Shown: in pieces, positions 62,218 to 64,000 of the stretch
How the letters are laid out: the number at the start of each line of letters is the position of its first letter
Position numbering within the stretch: position 1 is the stretch's first letter
Program-made: the position numbers and the translations under genes
Notes under the pieces: generated by a model
Databases searched by the model: none
What the model saw: the letters and a program-made list of their open reading frames with translations, nothing else
Told to the model about the DNA's origin: nothing
DNA from: Solea solea
Lineage: Eukaryota; Chordata; Actinopteri; Pleuronectiformes; Soleidae
NCBI RefSeq assembly: GCF_958295425.1
Contig: NC_081142.1
Span: 28,375,651 to 28,439,650 of the forward strand
Reading direction: 5' to 3'
DNA: 64,000 nt

Positions 62218-62281
62218 ATGAAGATCCCTGACATCGGTGATGTGATGAATAAATTTGAAGTCCTTGGGATTGTGGGTGAAG
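62218..62281 (+). CDS. cdkl5: CDKL5 first coding exon
   Basis: The ATG at 62218 reads MKIPDIGDVMNKFEVLG then IVGEG, stopping at a GTGAGA donor in phase 1. This is the N-terminus of cyclin-dependent kinase-like 5; mammalian CDKL5 begins MKIPNIGNVMNKFEILG and its first coding exon ends at the same place, inside the glycine-rich ATP loop (GxGxxG). CDKL5 is a serine/threonine kinase active in neurons and cilia. The remaining exons are not in the window. A likely acceptor is the tract tttcttgcttttccacag ending at 62049, giving a 168-base leader. Confidence is high because SCML2 and CDKL5 are neighbours in mammals. Confidence 0.93.
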
Positions 62282-62313
62282 GTGAGAGAGAGGATTTATT
62301 TGATCATTTTTAT

Positions 62314-63268
62314 TAGGGATGTCCCCAACTTTTTCACTTCCGATACAATACTGCTATTGCAGCCTTGAGTATTGGCCGATACCGATATTGATCCGATATC
62401 AGCACAAATCATACACACATGACTTATTTTGTAGTGTGGAATGTTAGAATAGGCTTGATCAAGTGATATTACTTAAACAGAGAACAATAGTATGAGAAAA
62501 ACTGACCCATTTATTATTAACCAATGGCTAAATCCATTTTAACCTTCAACATAAGAATATTGGATATTTTGCCATGTTCATTTCATACAGTCTATGGTTA
62601 ATTTCATCAGGAGGAAAGTACCAAGTGCTAATGGGGGTGTTTTCAGAGCACCCGTGTTTCACAGGTAACAGCATGTCTTCAAAGAACACCCCCCTTGTTT
62701 TCACTATTTTGGATTAGCCCAACCCACACAGGGTGAGTGACTTGTCCCACAGGTAAAGCTGGAGCCCGGGGACCAGCCCCGCAGACGTACTTGGCTCCGT
62801 GTGTGGAGCTTCAGGACACATTTAAAACACACAAAGCTCTTGGCATGGCTGGTTTTTGGGGTATAATTAACAAACGGAGGCTGTTGAAAGTCGAAAGGTG
62901 GCGCTGGTTTATGAAATAATGTTGTTTTAGCAGCTCGCCACAGGATGAGCTAGCGTGGTGCTAACGGCTAGCTCGCTGTGCAGCTTCGTAGCCTCTGATT
63001 TCAGAGGTTAAAGAAAAATGTTTAACCTCTGAAATAGCAGTAAACCACACACACTGTTGTTGTGATCATGTGATCTACATACATCCAACACACAGAGCCC
63101 ACGTGATGACAACAGGCGCTGCTGGATAGAAGAGCTGGAGCGGAATGGACTGTTGTATTGGAGCGCTTATATCGGAGATTTTAGAGGCAGTCCGATATAA
63201 TCCGATATGCGTTTTTTGGCTGATATCGGACCGATATACGATATCAATATTGGATCGGGACATCCTTA
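62314..63268. mobile_element. Nonautonomous hAT-like element in CDKL5 intron 2
   Basis: The 955-bp element starts TAGGGATGTCC and ends GGACATCCTTA. Flanks ATTTTTAT (62306-62313) and GTTTTTAT (63269-63276) match 7 of 8, fitting an aged hAT duplication. Sub-terminal sequence repeats GATATCGG / CCGATATC motifs at both ends. It starts 32 bases after the donor of the CDKL5 start-codon exon. No transposase frame is seen. Confidence 0.8.
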
Positions 63269-63276
63269 GTTTTTAT

Positions 63277-64000
63277 ACGTGAGGCGTACAGCATACAGTT
63301 GTACTTCACAACACAATATCCGTTGTGTATTTGTTGTAATATTCAGTTCCTTTTGGGAATTTGCAAATATTCAAATAATGGCTGCAGCCTTTGTTGAGTT
63401 CCAGTTCAGGGGAAGTTAAGGGGAAACTTAAGATACATCATCTGTAGTGTGTGTCAAAATAAGCTCAATGGTTCCCTCCTTATTTCCTTCTTTAGATCCT
63501 GCAGCAGGGCCAGTCACGTAACAAGTTTTGGAGTAAATTGTAGTTTCTTCATCAGATGTGAGCTGCACTTAGTCCTGAACCATTCATCAAACAGAGTGAC
63601 CTCGCTCATGAGAACATTTCTAGGATGTGGGCGCACGGCTGTAGAAAACCAAACTGGGACACCTCCTCCAGGCTCCTGACACTGTTTTAGAACCCTAAGT
63701 TCAAGGAACAAGAGAAAAGACACACATTTAGGTCAAATTGAAATATGAAATCACTGTGGTTTGGGTTTAAATTTACAACAATAAAACTGAATTCAAGGAC
63801 AATAAGAAACAAAGCAAGAGCATCAGTATGTTTGTTTTCACGCAAAGTTCATAGCTCGACATTGTCATTTGATCCCTTCTGTGACCATCCTGTCGTCGCT
63901 GACATCTAGAAATAGAGCTTTGTGTTCATACACTTGTCATTAAGATAGAACCTCAGGACTTCAGAGGAACGAGCGTCCAATCACATTCACCGGCGCGTCG
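63277..64000. other. CDKL5 intron 2, nothing recognised
   Basis: No second kinase exon (the GAYGVV segment expected next) is found before the window ends. I see no repeat family here beyond weak AT-richness. Confidence 0.5.

Overview
The window is nuclear DNA of a vertebrate, almost certainly a teleost fish. It shows split genes with GT-AG introns, abundant CA/TG microsatellites, and fish-type mobile elements (V-SINE-like tRNA SINE, hAT, Tc1-like, THAP and L1-like elements). The gene content matches the Xp22.13 block of mammals: NHS, RAI2, SCML2 and CDKL5 in that order, here on strands +, +, - and +. The species cannot be named from the sequence.

Region 1 (1-25.3 kb) holds the 3' part of NHS, the Nance-Horan syndrome protein, an actin/WAVE-linked regulator. 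Eight in-phase coding exons lie between 5753 and 22120, including a conserved 63-bp microexon and the large central exon of 2535 bp. A probable 3' UTR reaches about 25.25 kb. The first exon, expected to carry the WAVE-homology domain, lies upstream of the window. The introns carry an 0.8-kb triplet-repeat array, a 31-bp minisatellite, a 135-bp tandem repeat, and a possible antisense promoter near 14.0 kb.

Region 2 (26-32 kb) holds RAI2, whose 522-residue coding sequence is one uninterrupted exon with two CtBP-type VLDLS motifs. A probable noncoding first exon lies at about 26.2 kb.

Region 3 (36.7-49.9 kb) holds a complete SCML2-type Polycomb gene on the minus strand. Fourteen coding exons encode 692 residues: two MBT repeats, a basic AT-hook-like linker, a SLED domain and a C-terminal SAM domain.

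Region 4 (52.4-64 kb) holds the 5' end of CDKL5: promoter, probable noncoding exon 1, and the first coding exon at 62218-62281, which encodes the start of the kinase glycine loop. The rest of the gene lies beyond the window. SCML2 and CDKL5 are divergent, with promoters about 2.6 kb apart.

Between and inside the genes the sequence is dominated by repeats. The most striking is a palindromic fold-back element of about 440 bp with roughly fourteen full or partial copies, several ending close to exons. Other notable structures are nested insertions whose target-site duplications can be read directly, an L1-like retrotransposon broken by two later insertions, and a repeat-borne GAGCGCCCCCTGCTG motif resembling the CTCF core. 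I see no bacterial-type system, CRISPR array or virus. The unusual material here is repeat architecture, not a new enzyme system.
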